Source: an uncultured Alistipes sp.
Lineage (GTDB): Bacteria > Bacteroidota > Bacteroidia > Bacteroidales > UBA932
Direction: 5' to 3'
DNA: 35,118 bases
Assembly (NCBI GenBank): GCA_900544195.1
Contig: UQUJ01000028.1
Span: 1 to 35,118 of the forward strand
In this document: piece by piece, positions 1-5,875 of the stretch
Position numbering within the stretch: the stretch's first letter is position 1
Layout of the letters: every line of letters begins with the position of its first letter
Made by a program: the position numbers and the translations under genes
The notes under the pieces: model-generated
Told to the model about the DNA's origin: nothing
The model's input: only the letters and a program-made list of their open reading frames with translations
Database searches by the model: none

Positions 1-118
1 AACGATTGGGAGCTATTGGTGTTACTACTTTTTCTCCACACCCGCAGGCGCAAAGATGGATCGCTGTATGGTTCAACATGCTAACATACAAGACGCCTTC
101 ATCAATAAGACTTGGCAT
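1..118 (-). CDS. DUF6527-like Cys-rich protein, partial (C-terminus outside window)
   Basis: Partial third gene of the leftward ubiquitin-like operon, running off the window edge. From the ATG at 118 the frame reads MPSLIDEGVLYVSM, then HLCACGCGEKVV and TPIAPN. This is the signature I associate with DUF6527 proteins, which accompany multi-ubiquitin plus ThiF genes: a zinc-ligand-like CxCxC cluster followed by a VVTP strand. Family members usually have about ten residues before the YMP motif. In this frame those residues are readable upstream (FRVVFVDYM) but have no start codon. An ATG overlapping the previous gene's stop (TGATG, 147-145) is one base out of frame, so a frameshift in a T5 run or a shorter start is implied. 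The role in the conjugation pathway (proposed deconjugating or accessory component) is inferred from context. Confidence 0.7.
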   Translation of the reverse strand, partial: MPSLIDEGVLYVSMLNHTAIHLCACGCGEKVVTPIAPNR

Positions 119-146
119 ATAGTCTACGAAAACGACCCTAAAAACA

Positions 147-1340
147 TCAGTACTTGCCATCTTCGGAGTGAATTATCTTATTTGATGGAATTGAATAGCA
201 TACATCGAAGTCATTTTCAGATATATCAGAGTAACTGCCTATTAATTTCTTCCATTTGATAACAGAAAGAACGGCGGCAAGCTGATTTAATTCGGCAATC
301 TGAATAGTGGTTGCATATGCGTCATCAGTGACAGCGTCGGCACTGAAAGACTCCTTAAGATGGTCGTAATGCCCGGCTATGGCTGCTGTAACACGCACCT
401 GACCTGCAATTTGCTGATTACTCACAACTAATCCTAATCCGGAATCAATAATAGGCTTCCCTAAGTCTATAAGGTGATTTGCGATTAGGTTTCTAATGGC
501 CGAATCATCAACTGCAAGAAAAACGAAATCCATATCATTTAGTTCTGAAATATTTTCAGATGTGATTCTGTACCCGTGTGGATGGATTCCTTTGTGCATC
601 TTGCTGTAAATATTATACAGATAATCTACTTTTTTAGGTTGTTCTCTCAGCTCTTCAATGCTTGGTGCACCAGGAGCACGAAAGGCATTATGCGTGTTAA
701 AGTAATCCCCATCGAATAGATGAATCTCGGCTACTGGTGTTTTTGCGATAGCGTCAAGAATGTAAGATCCTGTGCCACCCAATCCAATAATGGCGATTTT
801 CATGCCTTTGGCAAGTCCATTTATTTTATCAATGCCTGCTCTGCTAGCATTAGTGTCGCCATATTGAAATACGCTATCTTCATCTTGAATGATTATAGGG
901 TTGGTTAGTTTCTTACAAGCCTCAGCATTTGTATTATATGCAGGAGTAGAGATAACTTGACAATATGTTTTGACTTTTTCGTAATAGTCAGGATATTGCC
1001 CTTTGAATTTCACAGGCCAACATGAAAGAAAATAATCTTGCGTAAGTCCATATCCAAGATCTTTGTGATTGGGGCCATTTACTAGACCTTCTATGTAAGA
1101 GCCGTCTATATTGCAAGGCCTTTCACCAATCCAAGATGCCGTATGGTTTGGAGGTGGTAAAATGACATCTCCAGATGTTTGCAATGGCATAGCAAGTATT
1201 CCAGCCTTTATTTCGTGACGGGAATTAAGGTATGGTATGCGGAGAACTACCAACAAGTTACCTCCGCATACCTTAACTTCAAATTCCTCATTCTCCAGTC
1301 TTTGGAGAACATTGCTAGGACTCTTTAGTAGGTGTGACAT
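147..1340 (-). CDS. E2-like/E1 (ThiF-family) fusion of a bacterial ubiquitin-like conjugation system
   Basis: 397 aa. Residues 1-165 form the N-terminal region (DUF6791/E2-like in comparable proteins), with PPPNHTASWIGERPC (C76) and a W-P-x-K strand near 108-111. Residues 178-390 are a ThiF/MoeB/E1 Rossmann adenylation domain: ATP-binding GLGGTGS (186-192), D210, then N215-H-N-x-F-R221 matching the E1 D..N..R signature. A C-terminal segment YATTIQIAELNQLAAVLSVIKWKK (split here as YATTIQIAELNQ and LAAVLSVIKWKK) is typical of this subfamily. It is expected to adenylate the C-terminus of the Ubl encoded by the upstream gene and pass it to a target through the fused E2-like domain. It overlaps the upstream gene by 26 nt, so the two are translationally coupled. 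The exact catalytic residue of the E2-like part cannot be assigned by eye (C76 and C107 are candidates). Confidence 0.88.
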   Translation of the reverse strand: MSHLLKSPSNVLQRLENEEFEVKVCGGNLLVVLRIPYLNSRHEIKAGILAMPLQTSGDVILPPPNHTASWIGERPCNIDGSYIEGLVNGPNHKDLGYGLTQDYFLSCWPVKFKGQYPDYYEKVKTYCQVISTPAYNTNAEACKKLTNPIIIQDEDSVFQYGDTNASRAGIDKINGLAKGMKIAIIGLGGTGSYILDAIAKTPVAEIHLFDGDYFNTHNAFRAPGAPSIEELREQPKKVDYLYNIYSKMHKGIHPHGYRITSENISELNDMDFVFLAVDDSAIRNLIANHLIDLGKPIIDSGLGLVVSNQQIAGQVRVTAAIAGHYDHLKESFSADAVTDDAYATTIQIAELNQLAAVLSVIKWKKLIGSYSDISENDFDVCYSIPSNKIIHSEDGKY

Positions 1341-1767
1341 CGAACTTCATCTTATGTTTGACAAACACCTTAGTCCCTTTGGCCATTCTACCTTCGGGAT
1401 TTTGCTCTGGCCCATCAGTGTAGCTGATTGTGAATCCATACTTTGCTCCCATATTAGGATAAGCAATCTTTACAAGTTCTTCAAAAGTGATTTGCGACTT
1501 ATTATATGGCACAGGAACACCATTGACAAGAATCACAATGTCAGACTTTGGTCTGCGCGATTCAAATCTTTCGACACCAGGTCTAGCAAAGTTTACAGTT
1601 TTATTGTCCTCAATCAGTTCATCCTGAAAATGAGGTATTACTAAAAATAGTTCGAAATCAGCAGGAACCCCTGCGATCCTTTTTATTTGTTCCCCTATGA
1701 GGAACTGATGCTCTGTGGAATATGGTCTTCCGTCCACAGAAAACAAAAATTTTTTCTTAAAATCCAT
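1315..1767 (-). CDS. Multi-ubiquitin-domain protein (two Ubl repeats)
   Basis: 150 aa from the ATG at 1767. An upstream in-frame extension to 1893 is rejected because it runs through the promoter and reads as basic/hydrophobic nonsense. Two tandem beta-grasp-like repeats are visible: about residues 5-70 (FLFSVDGRPY, FLIGEQIKRIAGVP, FELFLVIP, ending ERFES) and about 75-150 (DIVILVNGVPVPY, TFEELVKIAYPN, FTISYTDGP, ending KFDVTPTKES). This matches the Multiubiquitin family of bacterial Ubls. It is the presumed protein modifier of the operon, activated by the overlapping E1/E2 fusion. There is no classical GG terminus; the natural C-terminal residue would be Ser unless processed. It is the first gene of the leftward operon, with its promoter near 1857-1865 and an approximately 90-nt leader. 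Confidence 0.85.
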   Translation of the reverse strand: MDFKKKFLFSVDGRPYSTEHQFLIGEQIKRIAGVPADFELFLVIPHFQDELIEDNKTVNFARPGVERFESRRPKSDIVILVNGVPVPYNKSQITFEELVKIAYPNMGAKYGFTISYTDGPEQNPEGRMAKGTKVFVKHKMKFDVTPTKES

Positions 1768-1856
1768 AATGAATAATGGTTTAAGTATTAAACAATGCAT
1801 CGCAAGTGCTAATACGTTGCGTTTTCTGTTGGCAACTCTTGTTTTTGTGACGGAGA

Positions 1857-1869
1857 CAAAGTATATTTG
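1857..1869. promoter_or_regulatory. Overlapping back-to-back -7 elements (divergent promoters)
   Basis: The 13-mer CAAAGTATATTTG holds a perfect plus-strand TATATTTG (1862-1869) and a minus-strand TATACTTTG (1865-1857). Each has an upstream TTG at suitable distance: plus-strand TTG about 20 nt before TATATTTG, minus-strand TTG 18 nt before TATACTTTG. Plus transcription would yield the small RNA ending at 1994. Minus transcription would drive the Ubl operon. Because the two -7 boxes overlap, the two transcripts should compete for polymerase. Confidence 0.6.
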
Positions 1870-1875
1870 TCGAAT

Positions 1876-1994
1876 AAAGTAAACAATAACCATTCCTCAA
1901 TAGCACTATTGAGATTGTGATTAAGAGCTCGCCCGAGCATTTTTTACTTTAGAAGTGATACGAGTTGCCGCTTGTATCACTTCTCGTCTTTTTT
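1876..1994 (+). ncRNA. Candidate small RNA between the Ubl operon and the HTH-ImmA gene
   Basis: An approximately 119-nt region with no ORF. A TTG-N20-TATATTTG promoter lies just upstream, and it carries three hairpins in series: a perfect 8-bp inverted repeat with a 2-nt spacer (1896-1913), a GCTCG/CGAGC hairpin followed by six T (1927-1945), and a 14-bp stem (1951-1964 with 1971-1984) followed by six T. The promoter, the structures and the plus-oriented terminator together support an independent RNA. The 5' end is estimated from the promoter. I do not recognise a known RNA family, and its function is unknown. Confidence 0.5.
1951..1994 (+). terminator. Intrinsic terminator of the candidate small RNA
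   Basis: The stem AGAAGTGATACGAG pairs with CTTGTATCACTTCT (one G-U pair) around a TTGCCG loop, followed by CGTC and six T. It points rightward even though no protein gene lies upstream on that strand, so it must end a short rightward transcript or shield the HTH promoter. Confidence 0.75.
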
Positions 1995-2117
1995 ATGTTT
2001 TCTATTTCATATCTTTATGTCTTTGAATGCAAATTTACAATAATTAATTGAATGCCCAAATGTATTTTCGATAATTCGTGTTAAAAAAATGTTAACAATT
2101 TACTTAATTGTTTGTTG

Positions 2118-2169
2118 TTGTAAAATTGCTAAAAATATATTACCTTTGCACATCTTTTGCAAAGGTAAT
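2118..2169 (+). promoter_or_regulatory. Promoter and operator of the HTH-ImmA gene
   Basis: TTG (2118-2120), N20, TACCTTTG (2141-2148) is a good Bacteroidota promoter. A perfect 11-bp inverted repeat, ATTACCTTTGC (2139-2149) and GCAAAGGTAAT (2159-2169), overlaps the -7 box and the start point. That is the expected geometry for a repressor operator, and the adjacent HTH protein is the obvious candidate ligand (inference). Confidence 0.65.
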
Positions 2170-2199
2170 AGGCAAATACTAGTTTAATTGGTATCGTAT

Positions 2200-3336
2200 A
2201 TGGCTGAAAGACAAATAAATGACCCGATTGTGGCTCGAACATCTCATCCAGGGGTAATCTTGTCTGCAATTCTTGAACAAAAAGGTGTCTCTCAAAAAGA
2301 ATTGGCCGAAGCAATAGGCAAAGCGACCCCTGTTGTTAGTGACATAATAAAAGGTAAACGAAATATAAATGCCGAGATAGCAATCCTTCTTGAAGCCTCT
2401 TTGGGAGAACTAACAGCGCAAGATTGGATGGCCATTCAGAGCCTGTATGATATAGAATGCCTACAAGAGGATTCTAAGGTGGCCGTACAGAAAGAATTGA
2501 TTGGCAAATGGAACCAACTAAAAAAACTTGTCAATGTCAATCAACTGAAAAAAAAGACAAACCTTAATAGCAATATAGCTGACAATATCAAAAGCATCTT
2601 CAATTATGCTGGAGTAACAGATATTTCAGGAATAGAAAAGAAGATTGGCGCGTATTTGTCTTGCTTTAAGAAATCCGAAACTGTTAAGACAGATACTAAA
2701 AACCTACTTACGTGGGTGATAATCGTCCGTCATATAAGTAATGAACAGATTCCTCTGGTAGAAAAATTTGACATAGTGAATCTAGATGCGCTGACAAAGG
2801 CCTTGAATATGATTCTATTCCGTAATGAGGATATGAATGAAGTGCTGACTAAAACTCTTAATAAGTTCGGTATTAAGTTCGTTATTGAGGAGAAACTTGA
2901 CAAAGTCCCTGTTGATGGTTATTCTTTCTGGGAAGGCGATAATCCGACGATTGTGTTGACAAAAAGGCATGACAGAATAGATAACTTTGGTTTTACCTTG
3001 ATGCATGAACTCGGACATATTTGTCTTCATTTAATCAACGATAAATCAAAGGAATACATAGAGACGGAAAAATGCGCAGAAGAAAATGAAACAGGAAAAG
3101 AAGCGGAAGCTAATCTGTTCGCATCTGAACATCTTTGGGGAAACGTTCCATACAAAGAATTGTTTGGGCGAATACACCAACCTTATGCTGCGGCCAATTA
3201 TCTTGCTGCTATATCTAAAAATTATTCTATCAATGTAGGTATTGTTACTGGGCAATATCATCATTATCTGAAAGAGCATGGTATGCCAAACCCTTACGCT
3301 GTTTGTCGGAATCTGATTCAAAAAGTCAATATTTAG
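2200..3336 (+). CDS. HigA-type HTH regulator fused to ImmA/IrrE-family zinc peptidase
   Basis: 378 aa from the ATG at 2200; a TTG 12 nt upstream is less likely. Residues about 15-70 form an XRE/HigA helix-turn-helix (HPGVILSAILEQKGVSQKEL, then AEAIGKATPVVSDIIKGKR). The C-terminal third carries the metallopeptidase motif HELGH (about residue 268) with a downstream KEAEANLFA glutamate, the ImmA/IrrE (DUF955) arrangement. Such proteins repress a promoter and are inactivated or cleave partners on stress. The inverted-repeat operator in its own promoter supports autoregulation. It sits divergently from the Ubl operon and is the likely controller of that locus (inference). No separate HigB-like toxin gene is seen beside it. 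Confidence 0.85.
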   Translation: MAERQINDPIVARTSHPGVILSAILEQKGVSQKELAEAIGKATPVVSDIIKGKRNINAEIAILLEASLGELTAQDWMAIQSLYDIECLQEDSKVAVQKELIGKWNQLKKLVNVNQLKKKTNLNSNIADNIKSIFNYAGVTDISGIEKKIGAYLSCFKKSETVKTDTKNLLTWVIIVRHISNEQIPLVEKFDIVNLDALTKALNMILFRNEDMNEVLTKTLNKFGIKFVIEEKLDKVPVDGYSFWEGDNPTIVLTKRHDRIDNFGFTLMHELGHICLHLINDKSKEYIETEKCAEENETGKEAEANLFASEHLWGNVPYKELFGRIHQPYAAANYLAAISKNYSINVGIVTGQYHHYLKEHGMPNPYAVCRNLIQKVNI

Positions 3337-3464
3337 CGTAAATATGTACTTCCAGATTAGCGTGTAATATGAATTGTTGACAATATGTGCAATCTGCGAT
3401 ATTTAGTGAATATCGCAACGCCAGGCAAGACATTTTTTCATTCATTGGGGTACAAGAAAAGAAA

Positions 3465-3496
3465 TTACGCTCAACTTTACTCCGAAGTGAGCGTAA
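3465..3496 (-). terminator. Terminator of tmRNA
   Basis: On the minus strand a 9-bp stem TTACGCTCA/TGAGCGTAA is followed by the T-rich run TTTCTTTTCTTG, about 50 nt past the tmRNA 3' end. Confidence 0.7.
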
Positions 3497-3543
3497 AACT
3501 GAGTGTAAATTTTGTAAGTAATTGATTACAATACACTTATTTG

Positions 3544-3940
3544 TGGAGATGGGCGGAGTCGAACCGCCGTCCAAACAACGCGCCAAGAGGCTTTCTACAC
3601 GTTTAGTCGTCCTTTGGTTGTCGGCCGCGGCCTGCCGGAAGACGGGCTAACCGAAGCTTATCCTTTGGGTCTTGGCCGGATTTAAAGGAGTCCTCCGGTG
3701 CGTCCTTCTTGAATGATACCCCGAACTCGGAACAGAGAAGGCGTAAAGTCCGCGGGATACTCGTCGGAACCGCATCCTAGGCGGCTCGGATTAAGCTAAT
3801 GCGACTTGGTCGATTAGGCAGCGAGTGCGTAGTTGTTATCAGCAACTAAATTTTTGGAGATCCAGTTTTGCGGGCCGGCCCTCCAGGAGCCCGACGTGCT
3901 TACCGCTCAGAATCATTGCTGTCAAAACCAGAACATCCCC
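3544..3940 (-). rRNA. ssrA: tmRNA (transfer-messenger RNA; schema has no tmRNA type)
   Basis: This is tmRNA, not rRNA; the type field is only the nearest stable-RNA class. The 5' end GGGGATG (3940 leftward) pairs with the 3' CATCTCC (3551-3545) to form the tRNA-like acceptor, and the T-arm GGTTCGACTCC is present. The discriminator A is at 3544, and CCA is not fully encoded (CAA follows). The tag reading frame ADNNYALAA followed by TAA lies at 3843-3814. It rescues stalled ribosomes and tags the nascent chain for proteolysis together with SmpB. Length is about 397 nt. Its 3' end faces the accessory Ubl block. Confidence 0.93.
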
Positions 3941-3953
3941 AAGCGATTTGTGA

Positions 3954-3961
3954 CAAAGATA
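3954..3961 (-). promoter_or_regulatory. -7 element of the tmRNA promoter
   Basis: Minus-strand TATCTTTG sits 13 nt before the tmRNA 5' end, a perfect TAnnTTTG box. The -33 element is less clear: a TTTG lies 23 nt further upstream. Confidence 0.65.
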
Positions 3962-4349
3962 CGATGAATATTCCGGATTTGTTTCAAATCATAAAGAAAT
4001 TTTGATGTGGAGATTAACTCTTTGATAATATGGGGAATAAACAGTTGTCTTTGGTGGAATCAAACCGAAGGCCATTGGCTATAGCTTTGCTAATCAGATT
4101 GTTGTGAGTCACCGGCTGATTCTGAATTGGTGCCGCGTAATGTAGTCATAATCAAATAATATCGCTATTACCTATAGTGGAAAGCGACTGAAGGATAATG
4201 GCTTATGTGCTGAGTTGTAAAAGATTATCCTCCACGGCTCCCGATAGCGATGACAGGCGGCACCCCAAATAGCCTTTCCCAACATTTGAATTTGGGTTCA
4301 TTGTTAAAAAATGAAAGGCCAAGCTTTAAGAATATTCCTTAAGGATTGT
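3962..4349. other. Intergenic region with no recognised gene
   Basis: About 390 bp between ssrA and tcdA. I see no credible ORF or known RNA. Only the tcdA promoter at the right end is supported. The short dispersed inverted segments here (e.g. AATCAG...CTGATT) are too weak to call. Confidence 0.5.
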
Positions 4350-4357
4350 TAACTTTG
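4350..4357 (+). promoter_or_regulatory. -7 element of tcdA, implying an almost leaderless mRNA
   Basis: TAACTTTG ends 6 nt before the first ATG (4364) and 12 nt before the second (4370). The start point would therefore coincide with, or lie a few bases from, the first ATG. Confidence 0.6.
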
Positions 4358-4363
4358 CAAACT

Positions 4364-5452
4364 ATGGCAATGAATACGATAGAAAAGGCGATATACAACC
4401 GGACGGAACTGCTTCTGGGAGAGGATGTGATGGAGGCGCTTGCGGGGACTCGGGTGATCATCTTCGGAGTCGGCGGGGTCGGAAGCTGGTGTGCGGAGGG
4501 GCTGGTGCGTAGCGGGATCACGAAACTGACGATCGTGGACTCGGACAGGATCTGCATCACTAATGTGAACCGGCAGCTGATGGCGACGACTAAAACAGTT
4601 GGGCAGGTGAAGGTGGATGCGCTCAAAGCGCATCTTCTGGAGATCAACCCTAAGGTTGAGATCACCGCGATCCAGCAGATCTACTGCGAGGAGACGGCTG
4701 GGCAGTTCAATCTTGATGAATATGATTACGTCATCGATGCTGTTGATTCTCTGAAGGATAAGGTTCATCTTATCTTGACAGCCACGGCCAGCAAAGCGAA
4801 GTTTTTCTGCTCGTTGGGGGCGGCGCTGAAGGTGGATCCGCTGAAGATCAAGGTGGCTGAGTTCTGGAATGTGCGGGGATGCCCGTTGGGTGCGGCGCTG
4901 AGGAAGAAGATGAAAAGGGCTAAGACGATGCCGGCAAAGAAGTTCCTCTGCGTGTATGACGATGAGGTGTTGCCGAACAGAGGGCATTGCCAGAGTTGCG
5001 GCACGGAGAAATGCATGTGTCCCAAGGCTCAGGACGGGCCTGGGAATCCGGATCTGCTGAACCATGAATGGTGTTCCTCGAAGGCTCAGATCAACGGCAC
5101 GACCGTCCACGTCACGGCCATATTCGGAATGACGCTTTCGGGACTTATCATCGAGGACATCTACCGTCGGACGTTGAAGGCGGAGGTCACCGCTGATTCC
5201 TCGGAAGGAAACTCCGTGGGGGCTGAAAGAGCGTCAGACTCTTTGTCGTGTGAGTCCGAAGAGGCGGAGGTCACCGCTGATTCCTCGGCAGGACATTCCG
5301 CCGGGGCAGAAAGAACGTCGGACGGTTTGGCGTATAAGTCCGAAGAGGCAAGAGCCACTGCCGATGACGTGGTAGGAAACTCCGCCGGGGCGGAGGGCGC
5401 TTCTGAGATCTCCAGGGTGCGGAATCCATGGAAAACACCGGAGGCCGGGTGA
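4364..5452 (+). CDS. tcdA: tRNA threonylcarbamoyladenosine dehydratase (TcdA/CsdL family) with repetitive C-terminal tail
   Basis: 362 aa. E1-like ATP-dependent dehydratase that cyclises t6A37 of ANN-decoding tRNAs to ct6A. The ATP site GVGGVGSW is at 35-42, VDSDRICITNVNRQ at 58-71, and VDSLKDK further on. A Cys-rich insert HCQSCGTEKCMC (about 204-216) precedes the conserved region ending in GLIIEDIYRR (about residue 270), where the E. coli protein would stop. The remaining approximately 90 residues are three copies of a 28-aa repeat (AEVTADSS...GAER-SD) encoded by an 84-bp in-frame tandem duplication. The tail is polar and low-complexity, without membrane segments. Starts at 4364 or 4370 are both possible. 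First of a rightward cluster. Confidence 0.9.
   Translation: MAMNTIEKAIYNRTELLLGEDVMEALAGTRVIIFGVGGVGSWCAEGLVRSGITKLTIVDSDRICITNVNRQLMATTKTVGQVKVDALKAHLLEINPKVEITAIQQIYCEETAGQFNLDEYDYVIDAVDSLKDKVHLILTATASKAKFFCSLGAALKVDPLKIKVAEFWNVRGCPLGAALRKKMKRAKTMPAKKFLCVYDDEVLPNRGHCQSCGTEKCMCPKAQDGPGNPDLLNHEWCSSKAQINGTTVHVTAIFGMTLSGLIIEDIYRRTLKAEVTADSSEGNSVGAERASDSLSCESEEAEVTADSSAGHSAGAERTSDGLAYKSEEARATADDVVGNSAGAEGASEISRVRNPWKTPEAG
5179..5425 (+). repeat. 84-bp in-frame tandem repeat at the 3' end of tcdA (about 3 copies)
   Basis: Units start at about 5179, 5263 and 5347. Each opens with GGCGGAGGTCACCGC or a variant and has period 84. Copies 1 and 2 are most alike; the third is diverged and truncated. 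Confidence 0.85.
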
Positions 5453-5479
5453 GCATATTCATAAAAATATTCAGAAAGA

Positions 5480-5875
5480 ATGGAAAAGGTTTGGGATCCG
5501 TTGAGGAAGAAGGAGGTGGCGCTGACGCCGGAGGAGAAGGTGCGGCAGTGGTTCATTGGCGTGCTGCGGGAGAGGCTGAAGGTTCCCGAGTATATGATGA
5601 TGAGCGAGGTGGCGATGAAGTTCGGAGGGAAGGATTTCCGCGCCGACATCCTCGTCTACAGGCGGGACACGGCTCCGCTGATGGTGGTGGAGTGCAAGCG
5701 GGAGGATGTTCAGATGAGCCGGGAGGTGCTGGAGCAGGCGCTTCGGTACAATCTGGTGCTGAATGTGAAATATGTGGTGATAACCAACGGGTTGAAGACT
5801 TTCGGCTTCGCGCGCGACGGCGAATCATATTCACAGATGAAAACTTTCCCGGATTGGGAGACAATGCAGAAATAA
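5480..5875 (+). CDS. Stand-alone HsdR N-terminal-like (PDDEXK) domain protein
   Basis: 131 aa. Resembles the small Bacteroidota proteins matching the type I restriction R-subunit N-terminal domain (HSDR_N_2). The putative nuclease core is visible as D56 (FRADILVY) and E71-C-K73 (MVVECKRE), i.e. D...ExK, followed by an amphipathic helix and VVITNG. There is no helicase or specificity subunit nearby, and the gene sits in a housekeeping cluster between tcdA and cca (starting 27 nt after tcdA, and abutting the cca ATG). So it is probably not part of a restriction system. Cellular role unknown. Confidence 0.8.
   Translation: MEKVWDPLRKKEVALTPEEKVRQWFIGVLRERLKVPEYMMMSEVAMKFGGKDFRADILVYRRDTAPLMVVECKREDVQMSREVLEQALRYNLVLNVKYVVITNGLKTFGFARDGESYSQMKTFPDWETMQK

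Noticed and set aside
56..259. 67-aa plus-strand ORF at the window start
   Set aside because: It lies antisense to the end of the E1/E2 fusion and the DUF6527-like gene.
1768..1893. N-terminal extension of the double-Ubl protein to a start at 1893
   Set aside because: It would cross the promoter region and lacks Ubl-like sequence; the ATG at 1767 begins exactly at the first beta strand.
5480..5875. Remnant of a type I restriction system
   Set aside because: Full-length for the small stand-alone family and embedded in a housekeeping cluster; no HsdM or HsdS remains.
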